The notes beneath the pieces were generated by a model. The model did no database searches, was not told where the DNA came from, and worked only from the letters and a program-made list of their open reading frames with translations. Both the position numbers and the translations under genes were made by a program. DNA of 12,514 bases from CADEED01 sp036274075. GTDB lineage: Bacteria > Pseudomonadota > Gammaproteobacteria > Steroidobacterales > Steroidobacteraceae. Positions within the stretch are counted from its first letter, which is position 1. Every line of letters begins with the position of its first letter. Positions 1-6,040 of the stretch are shown here, in pieces. The stretch covers positions 1 through 12,514 of the forward strand of contig DASUGK010000127.1 in NCBI GenBank assembly GCA_036274075.1, in the 5' to 3' direction.

Positions 1-8
1 CTTTCCAT
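1..8 (-). CDS. Start of a truncated downstream gene (third gene of the carbohydrate operon)
   Basis: Only the first codons (ATG GAA, then two bases) lie inside the window. The reason to call a gene is the textbook ribosome binding site: on the minus strand AAAGGAG (20 down to 14) sits five bases before the ATG at 8-6. The start lies 108 bases beyond the stop of the debranching-enzyme gene on the same strand, so it could be a further member of that operon. Nothing can be said about the product. A chance SD-ATG pair cannot be excluded from eight bases. Confidence 0.45.
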
Positions 9-116
9 GGGCACTCCTTTGCCGTGGGAATTGGGTCGGTGCAATTCAGGCTGCACGCAGCGCCTGCCACGCCACATCGGCGCAACCCGGCGGCGCGCGT
101 GGGAGCGAACTGACGC

Positions 117-2297
117 TCAGCGCTGCAGGGTGACGATCTCCGCCTCGCCACGGCGACTCACGATGTTCACCGCGACGTCCTCGCCGTGCCGGCGGAGCAG
201 CAGATCCACCGATGCATCACCGATGGGAAGCCCGCGCACTTCGAGAGCGTGCAGGCGTTCGGGCAGCCGCGGGTAACGCAGGCGCGCAAGCCGTTGAGAA
301 GCATCGATCTCGAGGCCGAGGCAGGCTTGCAGCAATGCGAACGGCGCGGCCGCGGCCCAGGCCTGCGGCGCGCACGCCACCGGGTAGAGGATGGGGCCCT
401 TGTCGCGCCGCCGCCGCATGCCGCAGTACAACTCCGGCAGCCGGCGTAAATCCATGTTAATCGCGGCATCGAGCACGTCGGTGGTGATGCGCGCCGCGAG
501 GTCGGAATGCCCGTAACGGGACAGGCCCAGCGCGATCAGGGAATTGTCGTGCGGCCAGATCGAGCCGTTGTGGTACGAGGCGGGATTGAAGCGCGGCTCC
601 TGTTCACTCACCGTGCGGATGCCCCAGCCGCTGAAGAACTCGCGCGATGTGAGCTGCGCGGCGATGCGTGCGGCGCGTTCCGGCGAGGCGATGCCCGTGA
701 ACAGCACCTGCCCCGCATTCGAGGTGCGCACGCGGCAGGGCCGCTTGTCTCCGTCGAGCGCGAGCACGTACGTGCCGAGCTCTTCGTCCCAGAATTGCGC
801 TTCGAATTTCTCGCGCAGCGCCCGCGCCTTTTCCGCCAGTCGCGTGGCGGCGGCCGCGCCACCGCGCGCACCCACCAGTCGTGCCGCCCAGGTGAGCGCG
901 AGATAGGCATAACCCTGGACTTCGCAGAGCGCGATCGGCGGCTCGGCCAGGCTGCCGTCCGCGTGGAACACGGCGTCGCTCGAATCCTTCCAGCCCTGGT
1001 TGACCAGTCCGCTGTCGCGGCGCCGGCGGTATTCGAGGAATTCATCGCCGTCCGAATCGCCGTAACGCTCCATCCAGGCGAGCGCGGCTTCGATGTTCGG
1101 CCAGATCGCGTCGATGGTCTGCTGGTCGCCCGTGTGCTGCCAGTACTGGCCGGCGAGCGCGATGAACAACGGCGTCGAATCGATGGACCCGTAGTAGCAA
1201 CCGAAAGGAACCTCGCCGAGGTTGGCGAGCTCGCCGGAACGGGTTTCGTGCAGGATCTTGCCCGGTTCGGAATCCCTTGCTTCGTTCATGTCCGTCGCCT
1301 GGGTGGCCGCCAGGTAGCGCAACACGCCGCGGCCCAGCGCCGGGTAGACCCACAGCAATTGCATGGCCGTGACGATTCCATCGCGGCCGAACGGCGTGGA
1401 GAACCACGGCACGCCGGCATACGGGTAAGGGCCGTGTTCCTTGTCGGTGACCAGCATGCCGATGTCGGCCATGGAACGGGACAGGACTTCGTTGATGAGT
1501 CCGCTGGAAGTCTCGACAGCCGCCACTCGGCGCGTCGCATCGCGCAGCTCGCGGCGTGCGGCGCGCATCGCGCGGAAGACATTGCGCTGTGACGAACCAC
1601 CGCCGACGGAACAGTGGATGGACATCACGATGAAGTCATGCGCCTTGGCGGGCAGATCGAGCTCGAAGCTGGCATCGCGCGGGCCGAGCTTCTGCGGCGC
1701 CGGCGTGAAGAACACGTCGGTCACGCGCGGCTCGCCGTCCAGCGATGCGTAGGTGAACCGCACCGCGTCCGCGCCCTGCACGTTCGCCGAGATGCGGCCG
1801 CGGCGATGACGCTTGTAGCCGCGCACCTCGAAGACGTCGGCAAAATCCGCGTCGAAGGCGAAGTCGATGCGCAGCCTCAGGTGTGAACTGCCGAAGTTCC
1901 TGCAGCGCAGGGTTTCGTAGCAACCGCCATTCCACAGGAACTTGGTGCGCGAGAAATGCACCGTGTCCTTGGCCAGCAGCAGGGTGTCCCCCTGCTTGAC
2001 GTCGGGATTGGTGAGGTCGACGTCGAGCACCGCGTTGTTGGTGCGCACCGTCGAACTCAGCAACAGCGGGCTGACCTGCTCCACGGTGAGCTTGAGCCGC
2101 GAGAGATAACGCGTGTCCTGGTGGTAGAGGCCGAGCGTGTTGCCACGCCGGCTGGCGAGGTCGCCGTAGTGGTCGAACAGCGCGAACGTGTCGCCGTGCT
2201 TGAGCGTGCGCGGCGGTTCGTCCACCAGCGAGTCGTGCGCGGCGATGTAGAACGGCTGCTGCTCTTCCACGTCGCGAGGCCGGGGATCTGCGGACAT
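117..2297 (-). CDS. Amylo-alpha-1,6-glucosidase / glycogen debranching-type enzyme
   Basis: A 726-residue cytoplasmic protein with the two-part layout of bacterial debranching-type glucosidases. Residues about 30-225 form the N-terminal beta domain (GDE_N_bis type: the LKHGDTFALFDHYGDL and GLYHQDTRYLSRL segments are typical). Residues about 265-665 form an (alpha/alpha)6 barrel. Visible barrel motifs are GVPWFSTPFGRDGI (295-308), YGSIDSTPLF (369-378), NQGWKDSSDAVFHADG (433-448), SYHNGSIWPHDNSL (574-587) and PELYCGM (621-627); such Asp/Glu-rich motifs line the active site in this family. Expected role: hydrolysis of alpha-1,6 glucosidic linkages in glycogen or another alpha-glucan; the real substrate is not shown by sequence. 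There is no signal peptide. The ATG lacks a clear Shine-Dalgarno site and lies only 8 nt after the GT4 stop, so translation is probably coupled. The conserved segment beginning at residue 16 supports this start. Family call secure, substrate inferred. Confidence 0.93.
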   Translation of the reverse strand: MSADPRPRDVEEQQPFYIAAHDSLVDEPPRTLKHGDTFALFDHYGDLASRRGNTLGLYHQDTRYLSRLKLTVEQVSPLLLSSTVRTNNAVLDVDLTNPDVKQGDTLLLAKDTVHFSRTKFLWNGGCYETLRCRNFGSSHLRLRIDFAFDADFADVFEVRGYKRHRRGRISANVQGADAVRFTYASLDGEPRVTDVFFTPAPQKLGPRDASFELDLPAKAHDFIVMSIHCSVGGGSSQRNVFRAMRAARRELRDATRRVAAVETSSGLINEVLSRSMADIGMLVTDKEHGPYPYAGVPWFSTPFGRDGIVTAMQLLWVYPALGRGVLRYLAATQATDMNEARDSEPGKILHETRSGELANLGEVPFGCYYGSIDSTPLFIALAGQYWQHTGDQQTIDAIWPNIEAALAWMERYGDSDGDEFLEYRRRRDSGLVNQGWKDSSDAVFHADGSLAEPPIALCEVQGYAYLALTWAARLVGARGGAAAATRLAEKARALREKFEAQFWDEELGTYVLALDGDKRPCRVRTSNAGQVLFTGIASPERAARIAAQLTSREFFSGWGIRTVSEQEPRFNPASYHNGSIWPHDNSLIALGLSRYGHSDLAARITTDVLDAAINMDLRRLPELYCGMRRRRDKGPILYPVACAPQAWAAAAPFALLQACLGLEIDASQRLARLRYPRLPERLHALEVRGLPIGDASVDLLLRRHGEDVAVNIVSRRGEAEIVTLQR

Positions 2298-2305
2298 GCG
2301 CGACG

Positions 2306-3358
2306 TCAGGCCGCCACCCGGCCCGGCTTGCGGAATGGCAGCCGTTGATAGATGTCGAGGTAGTCGTCGGTCATGCGCTGCACCGTGAACCGCGCGTCGA
2401 ACGACGCCCGCACCACCGCGCGATCGATATCCGCGCAGCGCTGCACTGCCGCAACGGCGTCATCGATGGATTCGACGATGCATCCATTCTCGCCCTCGCT
2501 GATGATTTCCGGGACGGAACCCGCGCGCCAGGCTATGCACGGCGTTCCGCAGGACATCGCTTCGATCATCACCAGTCCGAAGGGTTCCGGCCAGTCGATG
2601 GGAAACAGCAACGCGTGCGCCTCCCCGAGGAATCTGCACTTGTCACGTTCCCCGATTTCTCCTACGTACTCGACGTGCGGCCGCGCGAACAGCGGCTCGA
2701 TCTCGGTCTTGAAGTAGTGCCGGTCGGCCGGGTCGATCTTCGCGGCGATCCTGATCTTCATGCCGGCGCGCCGCGCGATCTCGATGGCCCGGTCGACGCG
2801 CTTCTCCGGGGATATGCGGCCGAGGAAGGCCAGGTAATCGCCCTTCGCCTCGCCTTCGAAGCGGCACACGTTCGAGGGCAGCCCGTGCAATACGGTGCCT
2901 ATCCAGTTCGCGTCCGGCAAGGGACGGCGCTGGCTGTTGGAAATGGAAACCAGCGGGGGCCTGCGGAAGCGCGCGAACATCTCGGGGTAGCCCGGCAGGT
3001 CGAGCCGGCCATGCATCGTGGTCACGGCATTGTCCAGCCGCAGCTCGCGCAGCAGCGGGAAGTGCAGGTAGTCCGTGTGGAAATGGATCACGTCGAACTC
3101 GCGCGCGCGGTCCCGCACGGCTTCGAACTGCAGCAGCGTGTAGATCTGCGTATCCCGCACATTCGGGTTGAACCGCATCGCGGTGTCGACGATGGCGTGC
3201 AGCTCGGACGACGTTTCGGAGTCACCGCTCGCGAACAGCGTGACGTCGTGGCCCTGGCGCACGAGTTCTTCGGTGAGATAGGAGACGATGCGTTCCGTGC
3301 CGCCGTAGAGCCGAGGCGGAACGCTTTCAGCCAGCGGAGCAACTTGAGCAATTTTCAT
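2306..3358 (-). CDS. Glycosyltransferase family 4 (GT-B fold)
   Basis: A 350-residue cytosolic GT-B glycosyltransferase. The N-terminal Rossmann half carries the GT4-type opening (KIAQVAPLAESVPPRLYGGTERIV, residues 2-25, with the glycine-rich GGTE loop at 19-22) and THGRL-like residues at 115-119. The C-terminal half has LGRISPEKRVDRAIEIA (179-195), the start of the nucleotide-sugar domain, and EPFGLVMIEAMSCGTP (258-273), which holds the E-x7-E pair (E258, E266) that binds the donor sugar in retaining GT4 enzymes. Donor and acceptor cannot be read from the sequence. It is directly followed by the debranching-type glucosidase (8-nt gap), which points to synthesis or remodelling of an alpha-glucan or a storage/compatible-solute sugar. 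The start at 3358 matches the family N terminus; the only SD-like element is a weak GGGATGG about 12 nt upstream. Confidence 0.93.
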   Translation of the reverse strand: MKIAQVAPLAESVPPRLYGGTERIVSYLTEELVRQGHDVTLFASGDSETSSELHAIVDTAMRFNPNVRDTQIYTLLQFEAVRDRAREFDVIHFHTDYLHFPLLRELRLDNAVTTMHGRLDLPGYPEMFARFRRPPLVSISNSQRRPLPDANWIGTVLHGLPSNVCRFEGEAKGDYLAFLGRISPEKRVDRAIEIARRAGMKIRIAAKIDPADRHYFKTEIEPLFARPHVEYVGEIGERDKCRFLGEAHALLFPIDWPEPFGLVMIEAMSCGTPCIAWRAGSVPEIISEGENGCIVESIDDAVAAVQRCADIDRAVVRASFDARFTVQRMTDDYLDIYQRLPFRKPGRVAA

Positions 3359-3381
3359 GATGAGACCATCCCAAAATGCCG

Positions 3382-3405
3382 GGCAGCGCGCATGGCGCCG
3401 CTGCC
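3382..3405. other. Inverted repeat in the leader of the GT4 gene
   Basis: GGCAGCG (3382-3388) is complementary to CGCTGCC (3399-3405), with a 10-nt loop that is itself GC-rich. It sits 24-47 nt upstream of the GT4 start codon on the minus strand. In RNA it would be a short, stable leader hairpin. It may influence translation of GT4 or be part of the 3' end of the convergently read upstream transcript; neither is demonstrated. Confidence 0.35.
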
Positions 3406-3454
3406 GGGCAAATTCGAGCGCGCCGACTGGATTTCAAGTCGGAAAATGCCGACG

Positions 3455-3494
3455 AGGCGGATAGCCGCTGCGGGAAGCCCGCAGCGGCCCGCCT
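3455..3494 (-). terminator. Hairpin just after the BON gene, probable transcription terminator
   Basis: GCCGCTGCGGG (3464-3474) pairs perfectly with CCCGCAGCGGC (3478-3488) around an AAG loop. The stem is extended by AGGCGG (3455-3460) pairing with CCGCCT (3489-3494) beyond a three-base bulge. It begins four bases after the BON-protein stop codon. No real U-tract follows on the minus strand, although a short T4 run occurs at 3443-3446 beside a second small hairpin (3423-3442). It could therefore terminate weakly, act as a 3' stabiliser, or let some transcription pass into the GT4 operon. Confidence 0.55.
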
Positions 3495-3497
3495 GTC

Positions 3498-4433
3498 TCA
3501 GTTGTGTTTCTGCTTCGTCGAAGTGCCGTCGTCGGCGCTGGTCGAACCCCGGCCCTGCCGTGACGACGCATCGCCGGATTGCATGCCCGGCCGCTGGACT
3601 CGCAGGTTGTTCTGCACGTCCTGCGTACCGAACTGGTCGGCGATGTCCTCGATGGCGTTCTTGGTCTGGCGGCTATCTACCGTTCCCTCGAGCGTGATCT
3701 TGCCGCCCTGCACGGTGACAGTCACGTCGCTGGGATCGATGTTCGGGTCGTCGCGCAGCCGCTCGCATACGAGTTCCTTGATGCGCTCGTCACTGCGCTG
3801 GTAGCCCTTCGGGCCCTTGCCGCGGTGCTGGCCCATGCCGCTGCCGCCGATTCCCTGGTAGCTGCCGGAGCCCTGCGAGCCGTAACCCTGCGAGCCGTAG
3901 CCCCGCTGGCCTGGATCACCCTCGGATCCGTATTCGCCTTGCGAGCCGTATTGCTGGCCCTCGCCAAAAGGCTCGTTCCAGCCGCGCGAACCGCCATAGC
4001 CATATTCGCTGCGATAGTTACCTTCGCCATATCGGCTGCGCTCCGGGCCGCGTGACCCGTATCCGCCCTGGCCGTAGCGACCCTGGCCGTAATTGCTCTC
4101 GTAACCACCGCCTTGTCCATAGCCTCGCTGTCCATAGTTGCCCTGGCGGCTGCCGCCCGGGCTGTAGCTCCCCTGTCCGTAACCACTCTGGCCGTAACGC
4201 TCCTGGCCACTCCAGCCGGAAGGGCCGGCGCCATATTCGCCGCGGCCGAAATCTCCGTACCCCGCATAGCGGCCGGTCGAGCCGCTCTGGTCGTCGGAAT
4301 CGCGGCCATAACTCTCGTCCGACTCGTAATCGCGCGAGCCCGAACTTCCCCGGCGCGACTCGTCGTCCCGGTCACGCCAGCTCTGCGATCCCCTGCGTGT
4401 CTGAGTTCCATAGTCCTGGTTTCGATTTGCCAT
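3498..4433 (-). CDS. BON-domain protein with long Gly/Tyr/Gln/Ser-rich low-complexity N-terminal region
   Basis: A 311-residue protein. Residues 1-55 are charged and polar (many R, D, S). About 55-205 are low complexity, dominated by G, Y, S, Q and R, with repeated YGQ and YGS units; YGQ starts at residues 80, 85, 100, 105, 115 and 120. About 214-282 form a BON domain (DERIKELVCERLRDDPNIDP, then VTVTVQGGKITLEGTVDS and AIEDIADQFGTQDVQNNLRV). The tail (283-311) is polar. BON domains (as in OsmY) bind membranes or lipids and are common in stress-response envelope proteins. No signal peptide or membrane segment is visible, so the location is uncertain. The start at 4433 is chosen because GGAG lies 7 nt upstream; the frame stays open further upstream but without an SD site. 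The gene is divergent from another disordered-protein gene, and a strong hairpin follows its stop. BON assignment secure; the function of the disordered part is unknown. Confidence 0.9.
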   Translation of the reverse strand: MANRNQDYGTQTRRGSQSWRDRDDESRRGSSGSRDYESDESYGRDSDDQSGSTGRYAGYGDFGRGEYGAGPSGWSGQERYGQSGYGQGSYSPGGSRQGNYGQRGYGQGGGYESNYGQGRYGQGGYGSRGPERSRYGEGNYRSEYGYGGSRGWNEPFGEGQQYGSQGEYGSEGDPGQRGYGSQGYGSQGSGSYQGIGGSGMGQHRGKGPKGYQRSDERIKELVCERLRDDPNIDPSDVTVTVQGGKITLEGTVDSRQTKNAIEDIADQFGTQDVQNNLRVQRPGMQSGDASSRQGRGSTSADDGTSTKQKHN

Positions 4434-4776
4434 TGAACAACTCCGGTAGTGAATGAAAAGAAACTGGAGCTGATGCAGGAGCAAGCGCCGTGCCATCTGC
4501 AGCATTGCGCTGCCGGCGCCCTGCGTGCGTGTTTCGTCGCTATAGCTGCACGCGCGGCGGAACAAATTGCACGTTGCCTCGCCGCCAACGTGTTGCGACT
4601 TGATCTGCGTCTATCCCCGCCTGTCGGAATTTCCGCGCGCCTCGCCAGCAAATTCCGGCGCAGCACTGCGTGCCCGTTGATACGCGCGGAGCGCTGCCTG
4701 TGAAAAATTCGCCATTCACCACGGAGTGGAAAGGAAATTGCTCCGTATTCATCTCCACCGGACAAGGAGTACTTCA
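4434..4776. promoter_or_regulatory. Divergent intergenic region with two dyads (candidate shared control region)
   Basis: These 343 bases separate the two divergent disordered-protein genes and contain no convincing gene. They must hold both promoters. Two inverted repeats stand out: CACGTTG (4570-4576) / CAACGTG (4586-4592) with a 9-nt spacer, and CGGAATTT (4625-4632) / AAATTCCG (4650-4657) with a 17-nt spacer. A self-complementary GCTATAGC (4539-4546) could provide a -10-like TATAGC for the minus-strand gene, but no good -35 accompanies it. Another weak element is TTGATA at 4677-4682. Operator or regulator identities are not deducible. Confidence 0.4.
4764..4770 (+). promoter_or_regulatory. 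Strong ribosome binding site fixing the start of the DxxGRF protein
   Basis: AAGGAGT is followed by six bases and then ATG at 4777. This decides the start against an upstream in-frame ATG at 4726, which has no comparable SD site and would add 17 unrelated residues. Confidence 0.85.
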
Positions 4777-5547
4777 ATGGGTCGATACGATCGAAATCGG
4801 GATGATGAAGGAAGATTCACCGGCGGCTCACGCGGCGATCCGCGCTGGAGAGACGACGACGACTTCGGGCGACAGAACTACGGTCGCAGCCAGCAACCAC
4901 CGCGCGACGATCGCGGCCGCTTCATGAGCGAAGGCGAAACCGGCGACTACTACGGCAACGGCCGCAACGAGAATCGCGACTACGGCGACTGGCGCCAGGG
5001 CGGCTCGCGGGGTGGTTACGAAGGCAGCCGCAGCGACTACGGCTACGAGGAAGATTCGCGCTATCGCGGCGGTGGCCAGGTCGGCTACGGCGGCGAGTAT
5101 CACGGGCGCGACGACTACGGCCGCGGAGACTATGGACGCGAAGATTACGGGCGCGAAGACCATGGCCGCGACGATCCCGGCGGCGGACGCGAGCGCGACG
5201 AGTTCGGGCGCTTCACCTCCGGCGACGACGGCGACCGCAGAGGCGGATACGCCCGCGGTGGCGGCAGAGATTACGACGACTACGAAGATCGAGGCGGCTC
5301 GCGCGGCCCCAGCTCCGGACAGGGGCGCGGCTGGTTCGGCGATTCGCGAGGACATGCCGAGGCGGCACGCGAACGCTGGCAGGAATCGCGCGGCTCGCGG
5401 TACGAGGATGATTACGATGATCGAGAACGAAGCAGTCGCGGCCGTGGCTCACGCGGCCGGGGCGATGACGACCATCGCGGCTGGTTCGGCGATCCGCGCG
5501 GCCATGCCCAGGCCGCGCGGCTGGGTTGGAGACATCGCCAGCGCTGA
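4777..5547 (+). CDS. Disordered Asp/Arg/Gly/Tyr-rich protein with DxxGRF and GWFGDxRGHAxAAR repeats
   Basis: A 256-residue, very hydrophilic protein with almost no aliphatic residues and balanced acidic/basic content, so probably intrinsically disordered. Repeated elements: D-x-x-G-R-F near residues 9-14, 44-49 and 141-146; a pentad D-[YH]-G-R-x four times in a row (113-132); and a C-terminal module GWFGDxRGHAxAAR(x2)W twice (185-201 and 235-251), joined by an acidic/Arg-Ser-Gly linker. I recall similar DxxGRF plus GW[FY]GDxxGH modules in uncharacterised proteobacterial proteins often linked to stress, but no function is established. There is no signal peptide or membrane segment. The start is set by AAGGAGT. 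The gene is divergent from the BON protein and followed by a strong hairpin, so it is probably monocistronic. Function unknown; a role in stress, nucleic-acid binding or condensate formation is speculation from composition. Confidence 0.82.
   Translation: MGRYDRNRDDEGRFTGGSRGDPRWRDDDDFGRQNYGRSQQPPRDDRGRFMSEGETGDYYGNGRNENRDYGDWRQGGSRGGYEGSRSDYGYEEDSRYRGGGQVGYGGEYHGRDDYGRGDYGREDYGREDHGRDDPGGGRERDEFGRFTSGDDGDRRGGYARGGGRDYDDYEDRGGSRGPSSGQGRGWFGDSRGHAEAARERWQESRGSRYEDDYDDRERSSRGRGSRGRGDDDHRGWFGDPRGHAQAARLGWRHRQR
5113..5172 (+). repeat. Four in-frame 15-bp units encoding D-[Y/H]-G-R-x
   Basis: Four consecutive 15-base units encode DYGRG, DYGRE, DYGRE and DHGRD inside the disordered protein. Synonymous differences between units (GGC/GGA/GGG for Gly) show that the amino-acid pattern is kept while the DNA has drifted, so this is not a very recent expansion. 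Confidence 0.75.
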
Positions 5548-5577
5548 TCGGCTCGGCTGATCGGTTGACTGGAAAGC

Positions 5578-5613
5578 CCTCCGGCCGCCGTGGCTGGCGA
5601 CGGCGGCCGGAGG
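5578..5613 (+). terminator. Strong GC-rich hairpin, probable terminator
   Basis: CCTCCGGCCGCCGT (5578-5591) pairs perfectly over 14 bp with ACGGCGGCCGGAGG (5600-5613), with an 8-nt loop. It lies 30 nt after the stop of the DxxGRF-protein gene and 43 nt before the DUF2784 gene. No T-run follows, so it is not a classical intrinsic terminator, but position and stability make transcript ending or 3'-end protection its likeliest role. Confidence 0.6.
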
Positions 5614-5656
5614 TGTGAGGGCGGTTATCGGCCAATTTCCGGGCTAACATCCGGCG

Positions 5657-6040
5657 ATGCGCTACGCATTGGCCGCCGACGCCGTCATGGCGTTCCACTT
5701 CCTGTTCATCGCCTTCGCCCTGCTGGGCTCCTTCCTGGTGTTGTGGAAGCGCGGCTTCCTGTGGCTGCACCTGCCTGCGCTCGCCTGGGGCGTGTGGATC
5801 GAGGCCAGCGGCAACATCTGCCCGCTGACCCCGCTCGAGAACCAATACCGCGAGCTCGCCGGGCAAACTACTTACGGTGAAGGCTTCGTCACGCATTACC
5901 TCGCGCCCATCATCTATCCAGCGGGCCTCACGCGCAGCACGCAGTTCGTGATCATGGGCATCCTGGTCGCCGTGAACCTCGTCGGCTACGGGCTCGTATG
6001 GGCCAGGCGAAGGGTCAAGCCGGACGGCAGCTCTCGTTAG
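5657..6040 (+). CDS. DUF2784 family small membrane protein
   Basis: A 127-residue inner-membrane protein. Hydrophobic segments lie at about 8-30 (AVMAFHFLFIAFALLGSFLVLW), 34-52 and 93-115, followed by a positively charged tail (RRRVKP) expected to face the cytoplasm. The CPLTPLE motif (55-61) after the second segment, the following NQYRELAG loop, and overall length and topology match DUF2784, a family without known function. The SD site is weak (CCGG region), but the ATG begins exactly at the family N terminus. A strong hairpin separates it from the gene upstream. Its stop overlaps by four bases the convergent stop of the haloperoxidase-type gene, so antisense interference between the two 3' ends is possible. 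Confidence 0.88.
   Translation: MRYALAADAVMAFHFLFIAFALLGSFLVLWKRGFLWLHLPALAWGVWIEASGNICPLTPLENQYRELAGQTTYGEGFVTHYLAPIIYPAGLTRSTQFVIMGILVAVNLVGYGLVWARRRVKPDGSSR

Noticed and set aside
507..1592. Plus-strand open frame of 361 codons inside the debranching-enzyme gene
   Set aside because: Antisense shadow of a strongly conserved enzyme; low-information composition and no ribosome binding site of note.
2345..3697. Plus-strand open frame of 450 codons spanning the GT4 gene and the BON 3' end
   Set aside because: It crosses two minus-strand genes and their intergenic hairpins and has no family-like features; a GC-driven shadow.
4434..4776. Small open frames within the divergent intergenic region
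   Set aside because: None has an SD site or family-like sequence, and the region must contain the promoters of both flanking genes.
5113..5172. Possible CRISPR-like or minisatellite array
   Set aside because: The 15-bp units are in frame, have no spacers, and vary at synonymous positions; they are protein repeats.
4828..5355. Minus-strand Ala/Val-rich open frame that looks like a membrane protein
   Set aside because: It is the reverse complement of the Asp/Gly/Arg codon-rich disordered gene, where GAC/GGC codons read backwards as Val/Ala. This is an artefact.
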